Below, piece after piece: positions 54,001 to 62,466 of a stretch of 64,000 bases of DNA; the first letter of the stretch is position 1, and each line of letters opens with the position of its first letter. Below the pieces are notes generated by a model, which was given only the letters and a program-made list of their open reading frames with translations, had not been told where the DNA came from and searched no databases. The position numbers were made by a program, and so were the translations under genes. The stretch is from Staphylococcus americanisciuri (GTDB lineage: Bacteria; Bacillota; Bacilli; Staphylococcales; Staphylococcaceae). Location: NCBI RefSeq assembly GCF_024814435.1, contig NZ_JANUXY010000002.1:186001-250000 (forward strand), in the 5' to 3' direction.

Positions 54001-54736
54001 TGGAAACTATCCAGAAAATCGGATTATTCAAATAATTAGCAAAGGTTTTCTAGAAATTAATGATAATAACATTAATTATTTATTAGAAAATAACTATATT
54101 GACAGTTTAGTGTTGTTATACAACTCTTTTGATTTTGATATTACAGAAATAATACTTTCTAATATTGAGGATCAAGTAGATCTGGAAGAAATAATTAAAC
54201 TTATAAATAATGTTAATCGACAAGATGCTGTTTTAAAATTAATTAGTGAACTAGAGATAAATATAAATCTTTCTCAAATAAGCTCAGAAAAGGAAGAGAT
54301 AATATCTTATGTTCTAGATAGTAATTTGTCTTATGAGAATATTGAGTATGTTCTCTTGAACTTTGAAACCTTCCCCCTTAAAGATCAGTTTTTAAAGAGA
54401 ATACAAGAAAAAAATAATTTTGATAAACTAAAATTTCACATGTTAAATGATAATTTCTTTAACTTTGCATTACAATCAGATTCTTTATCAGAAGACAATA
54501 AACTGTTACTAATTGAACAATTAATAAATAACAGTGAGAGGTATCAAGATATTCTTAAGTATTTGAAGTTGATGGAAGAGGGAGATGAATTAGTTAGTGT
54601 ATTTGATGGTAGACGTCCAATTATTGATACGGGGATAAAGAAAAGAATTGCGTCCTTTTTAGAGGAAAAAGGCTATGTGAAAAACCGGAATGATGGTCGA
54701 ATTATGTTAGCTAAAAAATTTTCTCGAGAAAAATAA
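51029..54736 (+). CDS. YobI/KAP-like P-loop NTPase, 1236 residues
   Basis: The ATG at 51029 (AAGGA ten bases upstream) is preferred to ATGs at 51020/51023. Walker A GIYGAGKST (from residue 41) and Walker B VVFEDLDRYD (about residues 237-246) flank two membrane segments (about 132-152 and 170-190). That insertion of a helical hairpin between the two Walker motifs is the hallmark of KAP-type NTPases. A long, Leu/Ile/Asn-rich helical C-terminal part of about 800 residues follows, probably a repeat superhelix or sensor. It resembles the Bacillus YobI P-loop NTPase. A large STAND/KAP-like NTPase in a defence island suggests an antiphage sensor-effector, by inference. Confidence 0.78.
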   Translation: MREMNFTSLTPETREANEHVYNQALDEAINNDSIKNIAITGIYGAGKSTVWETYKKERGLNNIITVSLGKYDNEFIDENRGKLSSEESNYKREEVENSIERQLINQVVAQIDNKAIPLSKYQYKENKSFLKSIIEVILSLSFVLSILFWIYREELLLKIQNEIVEKGLPLIVLFLFLLPIAYVVFGLTKRKKLHFLKVKLGTTEASLQEDLNSDETILDRDIRELVYVLYNSKSNIVVFEDLDRYDYLEIYKKLRELNLLVNYFITSKNDKRIVKFVYLLRDGLFYSKNRTKFFDFIIPIIPIVDSRNSENKILELFEGAGNSPSKRIITNISLYIDDMRLLKNIYNEYNIYFNIIAMKQLELKKDKLFSLIVLKNVFPKEFDSLQQDRGYIYNLIQKKEILKKELKQQKEEELNEFNNRINFLNEEVYKSKFDLMTKYILTDIYSNQNNLNTWSEMLREWHQNPNETKEIIHYKQNVGYYQTDRPTYEEFLQKYIYRNEGIKKEIDLYPVDKKEELEKLHVKKNEMQERLKAIDLLNLSQVLKKMSITDRERVYSDTDSNIKDSHYFALIKYLIYEGLIDEAYWHYKGYFYNNSVGKNDTLFLKNILEGNDQDVFLKLENPREVINRMNDDDFLRNNILNIELLQQCLLDNSSVKISNMLYTIVRYDNIESLINVLVDYCKRNKISLLNKFVEITFSNDAEILCETIKSIGKYNTKLFRLLVVSLYSQEELTGDIDVFKNIIESESEVLLLLQNNRQDIFFENLSKYKIKFSKLPCEPVSPRALQEIINKGLYNLNISNIHYLVSNILDQKEVESVLLNYIFKKDKLVPIKRQIELNFEVIIKEYIESYKNVVFSNNEDIIIKILNSEVDEFAKKQYLDSNSVNVTDLSELQNFEEQIENGIVDKIFETGNLKFSIDNISFYFDNGGEITEEFLMYVEKNHQNKFSNELENSVVKQSKILCNKLLSYGEIYDGLFVDALSGADTPISNLHGNYPENRIIQIISKGFLEINDNNINYLLENNYIDSLVLLYNSFDFDITEIILSNIEDQVDLEEIIKLINNVNRQDAVLKLISELEININLSQISSEKEEIISYVLDSNLSYENIEYVLLNFETFPLKDQFLKRIQEKNNFDKLKFHMLNDNFFNFALQSDSLSEDNKLLLIEQLINNSERYQDILKYLKLMEEGDELVSVFDGRRPIIDTGIKKRIASFLEEKGYVKNRNDGRIMLAKKFSREK

Positions 54737-54860
54737 TCAAGCTATTTTTATTTGCCTCCATTTATAGAAAATCCTTATAATGCAATATATTTTGTATACT
54801 AGACTCTTATTACCCCCTCTGATAGATTAAATTAAAATCATATATCAAGGGGGAAATGTT
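54737..54860. other. Intergenic spacer
   Basis: AT-rich spacer with a TATACT-type -10 near 54795. No further feature seen. Confidence 0.3.
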
Positions 54861-55070
54861 ATGCAATCTTCACCAAAGCAAGTGGGTAGAAGTCACGGTT
54901 TGCCGCTTGATCCGTTTGAGAGTAGTGGTACGACGTCCTATTGGTTGTATTTCGATGTGTCTAAGAATGGGGAGGATAATTTGTCGCTGTCTAGCCAATA
55001 TTACAACTTAACTCGTGGTTTCACTGATGGTTATGTTTACAGTGAATCAGTGGGTATTGAGAGATTATAG
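54861..55070 (+). CDS. Small 69-residue protein, unknown
   Basis: A good ribosome site (AAGGGGG, about seven bases before the ATG) supports translation. The product starts MQSSPKQVGRSHGLPLDPF, then an aromatic stretch (YWLYFDVSKNGED) and ends abruptly (SESVGIERL). No family is recognised. The abrupt end and the fragmentary frames after it suggest the 5' end of a longer, broken gene. Confidence 0.45.
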   Translation: MQSSPKQVGRSHGLPLDPFESSGTTSYWLYFDVSKNGEDNLSLSSQYYNLTRGFTDGYVYSESVGIERL

Positions 55071-55097
55071 TAAGGATACTAGTGAAGAATGCTGAAA

Positions 55098-55238
55098 ATG
55101 AGGTTTGTTTGGAATATGACAATGTATGATTTGCGAGAAGTTGTGAACTTATCTTCTAAGGAACTACTGTCGGAAGAAGATGAAATAGTGGATGTTATAA
55201 TGAACTTAATCACTTTACAAATTGAAAAAGCTATGTGA
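55098..55238 (+). CDS. Possible 46-residue ORF, unknown
   Basis: MRFVWNMTMYDLREVVNLSS continuing into an acidic helix (EEDEIVDVIMNLITLQIEKAM). The ribosome site is weak. A piece of a different frame (LLRLLDQTNKALNSHN) follows at about 55250-55300. Probably a relic. Confidence 0.25.
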   Translation: MRFVWNMTMYDLREVVNLSSKELLSEEDEIVDVIMNLITLQIEKAM

Positions 55239-55370
55239 ATGCCATGTCATTATTGAGATTGTTAGATCAAACCAATAAGGCGCTGAATTCACATAACTAA
55301 ATAGGCAAGCAAGGCACGGGAGAATATTCTTTTTACTATGTTCGTATTCTTGACATAGATTCAGAACTTT

Positions 55371-55646
55371 TTAGGAGTTTATTAATTTAATAGTCAATAG
55401 CGTTAGTATAATCAAGCTTGTTATTATTACAATTCCATTTATTAAATTAATTAATGCTTTTAGTCTTTTTTTATTGTCATACTCAGGACTTTTGTACAAC
55501 AATATATAATATATAACCAAAGTCGCAATGAACATTCCATATATAGAAGTTAATATACCAAAGTGTAATTCCATATAACCACTTTGTATTAAAAAATAGG
55601 AAAAGCAAATGATTAGAAATAATAAAATTTCGTAAATTAGTAGCAT
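55371..55646 (-). CDS. Small membrane protein (91 residues), possible immunity protein
   Basis: AAAGGAG lies nine to ten bases before the ATG at 55646. Three hydrophobic segments (about residues 3-22, 30-50, 68-88), separated by short polar loops (YKSPEYDNKKRLK), make a small integral membrane protein. It is divergent from the secreted protein gene at 55711 and only 64 bases away. The pairing of a secreted helical peptide with a tiny membrane protein is like bacteriocin and immunity gene pairs. No family is recognised. Confidence 0.6.
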   Translation of the reverse strand: MLLIYEILLFLIICFSYFLIQSGYMELHFGILTSIYGMFIATLVIYYILLYKSPEYDNKKRLKALINLINGIVIITSLIILTLLTIKLINS

Positions 55647-55710
55647 TATGTTTTTTCTCCTTTAAGTTAGGTTATTGTAATTATGTAAACTAAATTTGGA
55701 GGGGTTAAAA

Positions 55711-56208
55711 ATGAAAAAAGCTGTTATTACGTCATTATCTAGTTTGGTTTTAGCTACAGGAGTTGCATCTCCTATGGCTAATGCTAAAGAAAATGTTATT
55801 AATAATCAACCTTCTAGCGTTCAAAGTGGTGTTAATGTAAATGCTGAGGCAATTGCTAGAGAAGCTGCGAGAGAAAATGGAGCGGATTTAAGAGCTTATG
55901 ATGCCCAACAAATGGAACGTGGAAAAGCAACTTTAACTCTAAAAGCTGCTAAAGAGCTGTTGTCAAAGAATAAGGAAAAAATTAATAATGCGATTAAAAG
56001 CGCTATTCAAAAATTACCGTTGAATGATGCACAAAAGAAAAAGTGGATTTCTATAATCACAATTGATGGTTTTATAAAATATTTAAATCAAATAACTAAT
56101 TTTACAGGAAGTATTGAGGATGCTGCCCAAGGTTGGTTAACAAGTATTGGTGTCCCTGGATGGATTGCCCAAGTGATTGTTCAAACAATTTCGTTCTTCT
56201 TAGTTTAA
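55711..56208 (+). CDS. Secreted protein, bacteriocin-like C-terminus
   Basis: 165 residues from the ATG at 55711 (GGAGGGG upstream). A classic signal peptide (MKKAVITSLSSLVLATGVAS.., cleavage near ANA-KE, about residue 26) is followed by a polar, Asn/Ala-rich part. A helical C-terminal half of about 85 residues ends in WLTSIGVPGWIAQVIVQTI and FFLV. The Trp/Pro-Gly amphipathic end recalls pore-forming bacteriocins, and no catalytic motif is visible. A secreted bacteriocin or toxin is the leading guess, with the divergent 91-residue protein as immunity. Confidence 0.55.
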   Translation: MKKAVITSLSSLVLATGVASPMANAKENVINNQPSSVQSGVNVNAEAIAREAARENGADLRAYDAQQMERGKATLTLKAAKELLSKNKEKINNAIKSAIQKLPLNDAQKKKWISIITIDGFIKYLNQITNFTGSIEDAAQGWLTSIGVPGWIAQVIVQTISFFLV

Positions 56209-56259
56209 ATAACTGAGCTGGGAGACTATATCCCAGTTTCAATCCTCAAGTGGCTAACT

Positions 56260-56434
56260 TAGCTTTGAAGTTGACGAATTGATAACACATAATATTTTGT
56301 ATACCGCTATTACAAGGGCAAAAGAGGACTTGAAAATATATTGGACCCCTGAAACTGAAAAGAAAGTAATAGAGAACATTCAAGTGTGTGATTATAAAAG
56401 AGATGAATCCATTTTGAAAGAAAAATTAAAGTAA
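56260..56434 (+). pseudogene. SF1 helicase tail, remnant
   Basis: An open stretch without a start codon reads LSFEVDELITHNILYTAITRAKED, with the TAITRAK of helicase motif VI, then a helical tail ending at TAA 56432-56434. Everything before it is missing. It is the end of a UvrD/RecD-like or DUF2075-type NTPase, lost when the island was rearranged. Confidence 0.65.
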
Positions 56435-56443
56435 CATCTCAAA

Positions 56444-56477
56444 AACCCGAACGAAACACAAAATGTTTTGCTCGGGT
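56444..56477. terminator. Terminator at the island edge
   Basis: AACCCGA / TCGGGTT extended by CGAAACA / TGTTTTG around a mismatch, five-base loop. Lies between the helicase remnant and the convergent MFS gene. Confidence 0.75.
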
Positions 56478-56508
56478 TCATTCATATATAAAATATCTTC
56501 AACAACAC

Positions 56509-57747
56509 CTATGCCACAGCTTTTCTTTCACGGACATACACAACAAGGTAGAAAATAACGGTTGCAAGTAGTAATAAGATAGCTGCGATGTAGAATGCCA
56601 ATACTTTTGAGCCTGTGATATCGCTGATGTAGCCTGTTAACCACGGTGCGACAACGGAGGATGCCATACCGAAGAAGTTGAAGGTACCGAGTGCTTTTGC
56701 GACACGGTCTTGTGTCACGGAGTCTGAAACGAATGTGATTAAGACTGGATCGATTGCAAGTTTACCTAATAAGCCGTATAAGACGAGTGCGATATAGAGG
56801 ACGGCTGGGTTTGGTGCGAATACGGTTAAGCTGATTGTAAGAGCTGCTGCAAGCAATAGGAATAAAATCAGTTTTAAGCGTTGATCGCTATGTTTATCAA
56901 TGTATTTTGAGAAGAAGAGAGCGCCTGGAATGGCTGTTACGGCAACGAGTGCAGCAACGTAACCAACAGATGATTGGGCGAATCCTTTTTCTGATACTAA
57001 AAATGATGGCAACCATGTCACAATCATATAGTAGCCATAACATGTCGCAAAGTAAACGAAGTAAGTTGCGAGTTGTTTTGGCGCAAAGAGGGATACGTCG
57101 TCTGTTGTTGTGTTTGTGACAACCGTTTTTGCCTCTTGTTGGACAGCAATTTGTTTGTCGTACTTGTCACCTTTAATAAATAACATAAAGATAAATGTTA
57201 CAGCTAGGATAATGATGGCTGTCATGTACAACATGTAGTTCCATTGAATATTGAGACCGGCTACGAGAACTGATGAACCAACGAGCCCGATAACCATTCC
57301 TAATGCGGAACCACTGTTAATGATAGCATTAGAGAATGATTTCTTTTCTTTTGGCATATGTTTAGCTGACAATGAGTAAGCTGCGCCATAATAAGATCCT
57401 GTTGAAATTCCTGCGACTAAAGCGCCCAAGTAGACTTGTGTGATGGTACTGCTGGTTCCAATGATTAACGCTGCAGCTGCAAATCCGAGAAAGGCAGGAA
57501 TGAGTACTTTTTTCTGACCGAATTTATCGACTAATGCCCCTGATGGAATTTGCATACCGGTATAGGCGAAGAAATAGATTGAAGCGACGAGTCCCATCTG
57601 TGAATCGCTAATATTGCCAAGCGAATCCTGAATTTGTGGATAGATTGGCGTTAAGATAGTTCTGTAAATCCATATTGCAACCCAACCGAGAACAAGGGCG
57701 AAAATAATCTTTTTATAATAATTTTGATCATGCTTAATGTTATTCAT
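56509..57747 (-). CDS. MFS transporter of the allantoin/purine region
   Basis: A 412-residue protein with 12 membrane segments and an MFS loop motif of the form GALVDKFGQKK. The text (RTILTPIYPQIQDSLGNISDSQMG; AAYSLSAKHMPKEKKSF) resembles the anion:cation symporter/ACS-type group that takes up organic acids. It lies downstream of pucR on the same strand, 112 bases apart. It could import or export a purine breakdown product such as ureidoglycolate or glyoxylate-derived acid; the substrate is inference. Confidence 0.8.
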   Translation of the reverse strand: MNNIKHDQNYYKKIIFALVLGWVAIWIYRTILTPIYPQIQDSLGNISDSQMGLVASIYFFAYTGMQIPSGALVDKFGQKKVLIPAFLGFAAAALIIGTSSTITQVYLGALVAGISTGSYYGAAYSLSAKHMPKEKKSFSNAIINSGSALGMVIGLVGSSVLVAGLNIQWNYMLYMTAIIILAVTFIFMLFIKGDKYDKQIAVQQEAKTVVTNTTTDDVSLFAPKQLATYFVYFATCYGYYMIVTWLPSFLVSEKGFAQSSVGYVAALVAVTAIPGALFFSKYIDKHSDQRLKLILFLLLAAALTISLTVFAPNPAVLYIALVLYGLLGKLAIDPVLITFVSDSVTQDRVAKALGTFNFFGMASSVVAPWLTGYISDITGSKVLAFYIAAILLLLATVIFYLVVYVRERKAVA

Positions 57748-57859
57748 CGTTGTATCCTCCTCAGATATAAGTCTTTATCTAAAGAATAGGATAAGTAATT
57801 GTTAATAACATTAGTATAATTGGACAAAGTTGCTGGGTGTTCTGTCTAATTCAACCAAA

Positions 57860-59464
57860 TTATAGCGTTAAATGTTCAGATGTAAAAATAGCAAGTCGGA
57901 TGTCTAATGAGTTTTCTGGATCACTGATGTTCATATTCAACATTTCTTCACACTTATTAATGCGATATTTGACGGTATTCCGATGTACAAACATTAAAGA
58001 TGCTGTTTTAGTAATATCACATTGGTTTTCCATGTAGACCTTCAATGTTTTCTTCAATTCTTTATCTTTTGATTTTTGTGGATAGGCAAGTGGACCTAAC
58101 GTGTAAATAACAAAGGGTCTGAGTTTATCAACGGGTATCAGCTGTAACAACTCTTCCACACTTTTTGAACGATAAACCTCAATGAATTCTCTTAGATAGC
58201 TTTCATTATGTGTATCATAGATCTCATTCGCTTCAACAAAAGAAAGGGTGATTTGTTTAAAGTCTGTCACTTGGTTCCCAATACCGAATGATAATGAACT
58301 GTTAAAGAACTTTTTATATTCCTTCTGCAGAAATTTACAATATTCAATATAGTTTTCGTGTTTTTTCTGCATGAGTATGACGAATTTGTAGTTATTTCTT
58401 AAGCCATAAATACTAATATTATAATCGATGCTCTCCAACATTTCTTTGAGCCATGCGAAGGTCATTTGGTAACGCTCACTCAAGTAAATACTATTCTCCA
58501 TACCATCTTCTCGATCTACCCCACAAACAATAATTTGATAATAGTTAGATTGTCTCAAATGATAGTTTTTAAAAAAGTCTGGGTTCTGGCTCATATCAAT
58601 TGGTGAGCTATCTTTCGTTTTCATGAGTGATTCAAAAAATTGGTTCGTATTTTCTTGTTGCTGTGCGAGGATTCGATTTTCTTTATAAATAGCGAAACTG
58701 AGAACATTTACGGCTTGTTCAATCGCTAAATAGCTAAACGGATAGCTAAGTTTTTGAATGTCTAGAATCATGATATAGTACGGGAAATAAGTAAAAGCAG
58801 GCACTTCAAATACACCATATTCATTTTCATCAAATGTGACTTTTTTAGTTTCTTTATCATAGTTGTCGGTAAACTTTTTCAAGTAATGACGTACTTCTCC
58901 AGGTCGATTTTTAAAATATAGACTTTGACTTTCTATGCTTAAAAATGGATTAATTAATAAAATAGGTGCTTTGATAAGCTTGGACAACTGTTCAATAATT
59001 TTATCGATAGTGTATTCATTGATAATCATCTTGTTCATTTTTTGTTGTAAATCAATGGCGAAATTAAGCTTGTCATTTTCGTCATCTGCAATGTAAGAAG
59101 AAATTTCATGTGTAATTGCGCCAAGCTTCCAGTAATAAGGAATTTCAATTATTGGAAAGTTAAGTGCATTTGCGTGATCAATCACTTTTTGGTCGATGGT
59201 ATGCAAAAAGCGAGAGAGCTTGATACCAATACCTGCTACATTGACGCTATGTAAGTCACTGATTAATTGTATAAGCCCTTCTTGATTGTCTTGATAGACC
59301 ATTGCGGTTGTCAGTAAAAGTGTATGCTCCGAGATATAATCCTTGATATCGGGCGTTTCTGTAATATCGACAAATTCCACGTATCTCTCTAAATCCCCAT
59401 GTTCATTAATCAATCTTAATCCGGAAAACAATTCTATGTTCATAATGTCATTTAATGTGGTCAT
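57860..59464 (-). CDS. PucR-family purine catabolism regulator
   Basis: A 534-residue regulator. The N-terminal PucR domain (about residues 10-130; LLLTTAMVYQDNQEGLIQLI) is followed by a central CdaR/GGDEF-like region. The C-terminal PucR helix-turn-helix (NQCDITKTASLMFVHRNTVKYRI) closes the gene. PucR proteins activate genes for purine and allantoin use. It is divergent from the permease-allantoinase genes, so it probably controls them from the shared 136-base region. The allantoin-like effector is inferred. Confidence 0.92.
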   Translation of the reverse strand: MTTLNDIMNIELFSGLRLINEHGDLERYVEFVDITETPDIKDYISEHTLLLTTAMVYQDNQEGLIQLISDLHSVNVAGIGIKLSRFLHTIDQKVIDHANALNFPIIEIPYYWKLGAITHEISSYIADDENDKLNFAIDLQQKMNKMIINEYTIDKIIEQLSKLIKAPILLINPFLSIESQSLYFKNRPGEVRHYLKKFTDNYDKETKKVTFDENEYGVFEVPAFTYFPYYIMILDIQKLSYPFSYLAIEQAVNVLSFAIYKENRILAQQQENTNQFFESLMKTKDSSPIDMSQNPDFFKNYHLRQSNYYQIIVCGVDREDGMENSIYLSERYQMTFAWLKEMLESIDYNISIYGLRNNYKFVILMQKKHENYIEYCKFLQKEYKKFFNSSLSFGIGNQVTDFKQITLSFVEANEIYDTHNESYLREFIEVYRSKSVEELLQLIPVDKLRPFVIYTLGPLAYPQKSKDKELKKTLKVYMENQCDITKTASLMFVHRNTVKYRINKCEEMLNMNISDPENSLDIRLAIFTSEHLTL

Positions 59465-59532
59465 ATATAATCAACTCCAATAATTGTCAGAAATGACTAA
59501 AAAAATATTTTATATGTTTATTCTGTCATAGA

Positions 59533-59547
59533 ATGAAAACGCGTACA
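59533..59547 (+). promoter_or_regulatory. cre-like site before pucI
   Basis: ATGAAAACGCGTACA matches the CcpA consensus WTGNAARCGNWNNCW at 14 of 15 positions, in the divergent pucR/pucI region. It suggests carbon control of allantoin use. Confidence 0.5.
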
Positions 59548-59600
59548 ATAGTACATTTTAATAAAGAGAGGGCCTTTCTAAAAGATTGAGGGGGTTTCAC

Positions 59601-61052
59601 ATGGTTCATATTGATCATAGACCGACGTCTTTTTATGAAAAGCGTGGGTATAACAAAGATATTATGCCAAAAACACCAGAGCAACGTAATTTTAACACCT
59701 TTAACTATTTTACGCTATGGATGGGGGCAGTACATAATATTCCCAACTATACAGCGGTAGGCGGTTTTTTATTACTTGGGTTATCACCTTTACAGATTAT
59801 GATAGCACTTGTTATTAGCTCGATTGCAATTGGTATTCTGTTGGCAGCCAATGGATATGCTGGGTCGAAATATGGGATTCCTTTTGCGATGCATCTCAGG
59901 CTAACTTATGGTGATATGGGGGCCAAGCTTCCTGGTATTTTACGTGGTATTGTTGCTGGTATCGCATGGTTTGGTTTACAAACATATGCTGGTGCACTTG
60001 CTTTAATTGTATTATTAGACAAGTTGTTTCCAGGATTTTCAAATATTGGCGGCGATGGTAAGTTTTTAGGGTTAACAGCATCTGCTGCAATTGCATTTTT
60101 CATTTTTTGGTTAATTAATTTTGCTATTGGTTTTGGTGGAGGATCTATTTTAAACAAGTTTACAGCAATCTTGAATCCTCTAATCTATATTATTTTTGGT
60201 GGTATGGCGATATGGGGTGTAAAAGTTGGTGGAGGTTTTGGCAATATTCTCGCATATGACTTAACGAGTAATGCACCAACGTCTTATCCCATTATATTAA
60301 GCTTTTTAGTTGTGATGAATTCATTGATTGCAGTATGGGCTGCACCGGGTGCGAGTGTGGCTGATTTTACGCAAAGTGCAAAGTCTACTAAAGCACAAGT
60401 TGTTGGACAAATTGGCAGTGTCGTTGTCGCACATATCTTATTTGCGATATCAAGTGTATGTATTTTAATTGGTGCATCTATATTTAGTAGCAAACAAGAA
60501 TGGAATATACTCCACATTATTGGGAAATGGGATAGCCTTGTTGCGATTGCATTTGCTATTGGTGTGTTATTAATGACGACGATTTCGACCAATGCAACAA
60601 GTAACATTATTCCTGCAGCTTACCAGTTGAGCGCACTATTACCAAAAGTTATCACATATAAACGTGGTGTAATAATCGCTGCCGTCATCAGTGTCATGAT
60701 TATGCCTTGGAAAATGATGGAGAACAGCGACAGCATCTTCATGTTCCTGAATCTGATTGGTGCCATTCTTGGTCCAGTTGCAGGTGTGATGATTGCGCAT
60801 TTCTATCACGTGATTCATAAAAAAGTAGACTTGGATAGACTTTACTTCGATAAGCACAATCCACCTGCAGATTTGGAGCGTTTGAACAAAAAGGCATATA
60901 TCGCAACGATTGTAGGTGTTATTGTATCGTTTTTAGGTTTTATTCCGGGTCTGAGATTAATCTCTGATCTATCGTGGTTCATTGGTTTTATAACAGCAGC
61001 AGTTCTGTATTTATTATTAAAAAATTTGGAAAAGAAAGGTGAAACAATATGA
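59601..61052 (+). CDS. pucI: NCS1 allantoin/purine permease
   Basis: 483 residues from the ATG at 59601 (GAGGGGG upstream). About 12 membrane segments in the NCS1 (Mhp1-like) pattern: NYFTLWMGAVHNIPNYTAVGG at the start and GIAWFGLQTYAGALAL in the third span region. The cytosolic N-terminus and the length match the allantoin permease PucI. It imports allantoin with a cation for the allantoinase encoded four bases before its stop (overlapping start), so the two are translated together. Confidence 0.9.
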   Translation: MVHIDHRPTSFYEKRGYNKDIMPKTPEQRNFNTFNYFTLWMGAVHNIPNYTAVGGFLLLGLSPLQIMIALVISSIAIGILLAANGYAGSKYGIPFAMHLRLTYGDMGAKLPGILRGIVAGIAWFGLQTYAGALALIVLLDKLFPGFSNIGGDGKFLGLTASAAIAFFIFWLINFAIGFGGGSILNKFTAILNPLIYIIFGGMAIWGVKVGGGFGNILAYDLTSNAPTSYPIILSFLVVMNSLIAVWAAPGASVADFTQSAKSTKAQVVGQIGSVVVAHILFAISSVCILIGASIFSSKQEWNILHIIGKWDSLVAIAFAIGVLLMTTISTNATSNIIPAAYQLSALLPKVITYKRGVIIAAVISVMIMPWKMMENSDSIFMFLNLIGAILGPVAGVMIAHFYHVIHKKVDLDRLYFDKHNPPADLERLNKKAYIATIVGVIVSFLGFIPGLRLISDLSWFIGFITAAVLYLLLKNLEKKGETI

Positions 61053-62416
61053 AATTTGATACACTGATAAAGAATGGACTTGTAATTTTAGAAGATGAAG
61101 CAAAAGAAGTTGAAGTTGGTATCAAAGAGGGTAAGATTGCTGAGATCGGGACAGACTTAGGTGAAGCATCTGAAGTGATCGATGCGACAGGGCTTATCGT
61201 ATCACCAGGTATGATTGATGCGCATGTCCACATTACAGAGCCGGGTGGCGGTTATCGTGATGATTGGGAAGGTTATGAAACAGGCACGCGTGGTTCTGCC
61301 AAAGGTGGTGTAACGACGATTATCGAAATGCCATTAAACCAAGTTCCTGCGACAACAGATCGTGAATCAATTCAAGTGAAGTATAAAGCAGGGGAAGGTA
61401 AGTTAGCAGTCGATGTCGCAAGTTATGGTGGTCTTGTACCATACAATCTTGATGGTGGGATTCAAGAGCTGGATGAAGATGGCGTGGTCGCGTATAAATG
61501 TTTCGTTGCGACATGTGGAGATCGTTCTATTGATGGTGATTTCATGAATGTGGATGATTATTCGTTATATGAAGGTATGAAACAAATTGCGAAAACAGGC
61601 AAAATCTTATCAATTCATGCAGAAAATGCTGCAATTACTGATAAATTAGGTGAGATTGCTTATCAAAATGGGGAAACGACAATGGCTGCTTATGTGGATA
61701 GTCGCCCTGCATTTACAGAAGTAGAGCCAATTCAAAAGTTAATTTTATTCGCAAAAGAAACAGGCTGCCGTATTCATATTGTCCATGTTGCATGTGAAGA
61801 AGGTGTTGAAGCGATTGTTAAGGCACAACAAGAAGGCGTGGATGTGACATGTGAAACATGTACACATTACCTCTATTTCTACAAAGAAGAGTTGGATGAT
61901 ATTGGACCAGTTGTTAAATGTTCACCACCGATTCGTGAAAAAGCACGTTTAGAAGGTATGTGGCAACGTGTATTGAATGGTGATATTAACTTTGTAACAA
62001 GTGACCATTCTCCATGTAACCCTGAGTTGAAAGACAAGGATAACGCTTTTGAAGCATGGGGTGGCATAGCTGGTGTACAAAATAACGTTGATGTACTATT
62101 TGATGAAGGGGTACAAAAACGTAATATGTCTTTAACACGATTTGCGGAGATTATTGCGAAAAATCCAGCTGAACGATTTGATCTTACAGAAAAAGGTAGT
62201 ATCAAAGAAGGGAAAGACGCTGATTTTGTATTCATTAAACGTGATGCGCCATACACATTAAAAGCAGAGGACTTGGCATATAGACATCAAATTAGCCCAT
62301 ATGTAGGTAGAGAAATTGGTGCGCAAGTGGTAAGAACAATCTTACGTGGCCAAACAACATATGAACAAGTAGAAGGCTTAACATCAGACTTTATCGGTGA
62401 ATTTATTAAAAAATAA
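61049..62416 (+). CDS. allB: Allantoinase
   Basis: A 455-residue cyclic amidohydrolase. DAHVHITEPG gives the first metal His pair (about residues 58-66), AYKCFVATCG holds the Lys carboxylated in the family (about 150), with SIHAEN and HIVHVA following, and SDHSPC carries the metal Asp (about 316). GGVTTIIEMPLNQVPATT is typical of allantoinases. It opens allantoin to allantoate. It overlaps pucI by four bases; a terminator follows its stop after 14 bases. Confidence 0.95.
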   Translation: MKFDTLIKNGLVILEDEAKEVEVGIKEGKIAEIGTDLGEASEVIDATGLIVSPGMIDAHVHITEPGGGYRDDWEGYETGTRGSAKGGVTTIIEMPLNQVPATTDRESIQVKYKAGEGKLAVDVASYGGLVPYNLDGGIQELDEDGVVAYKCFVATCGDRSIDGDFMNVDDYSLYEGMKQIAKTGKILSIHAENAAITDKLGEIAYQNGETTMAAYVDSRPAFTEVEPIQKLILFAKETGCRIHIVHVACEEGVEAIVKAQQEGVDVTCETCTHYLYFYKEELDDIGPVVKCSPPIREKARLEGMWQRVLNGDINFVTSDHSPCNPELKDKDNAFEAWGGIAGVQNNVDVLFDEGVQKRNMSLTRFAEIIAKNPAERFDLTEKGSIKEGKDADFVFIKRDAPYTLKAEDLAYRHQISPYVGREIGAQVVRTILRGQTTYEQVEGLTSDFIGEFIKK

Positions 62417-62430
62417 TTGAATAACGTATA

Positions 62431-62466
62431 AAAAGCTCAGCTGGCAATGACGCCAGCTGGGCTTTT
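62431..62466. terminator. Bidirectional terminator between allB and allC
   Basis: AAAAGCTCAGCTGGC / GCCAGCTGGGCTTTT, 15-bp stem with one T-G pair and a six-base loop. It overlaps the allC stop by two bases, and both strands show T runs. Confidence 0.85.
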
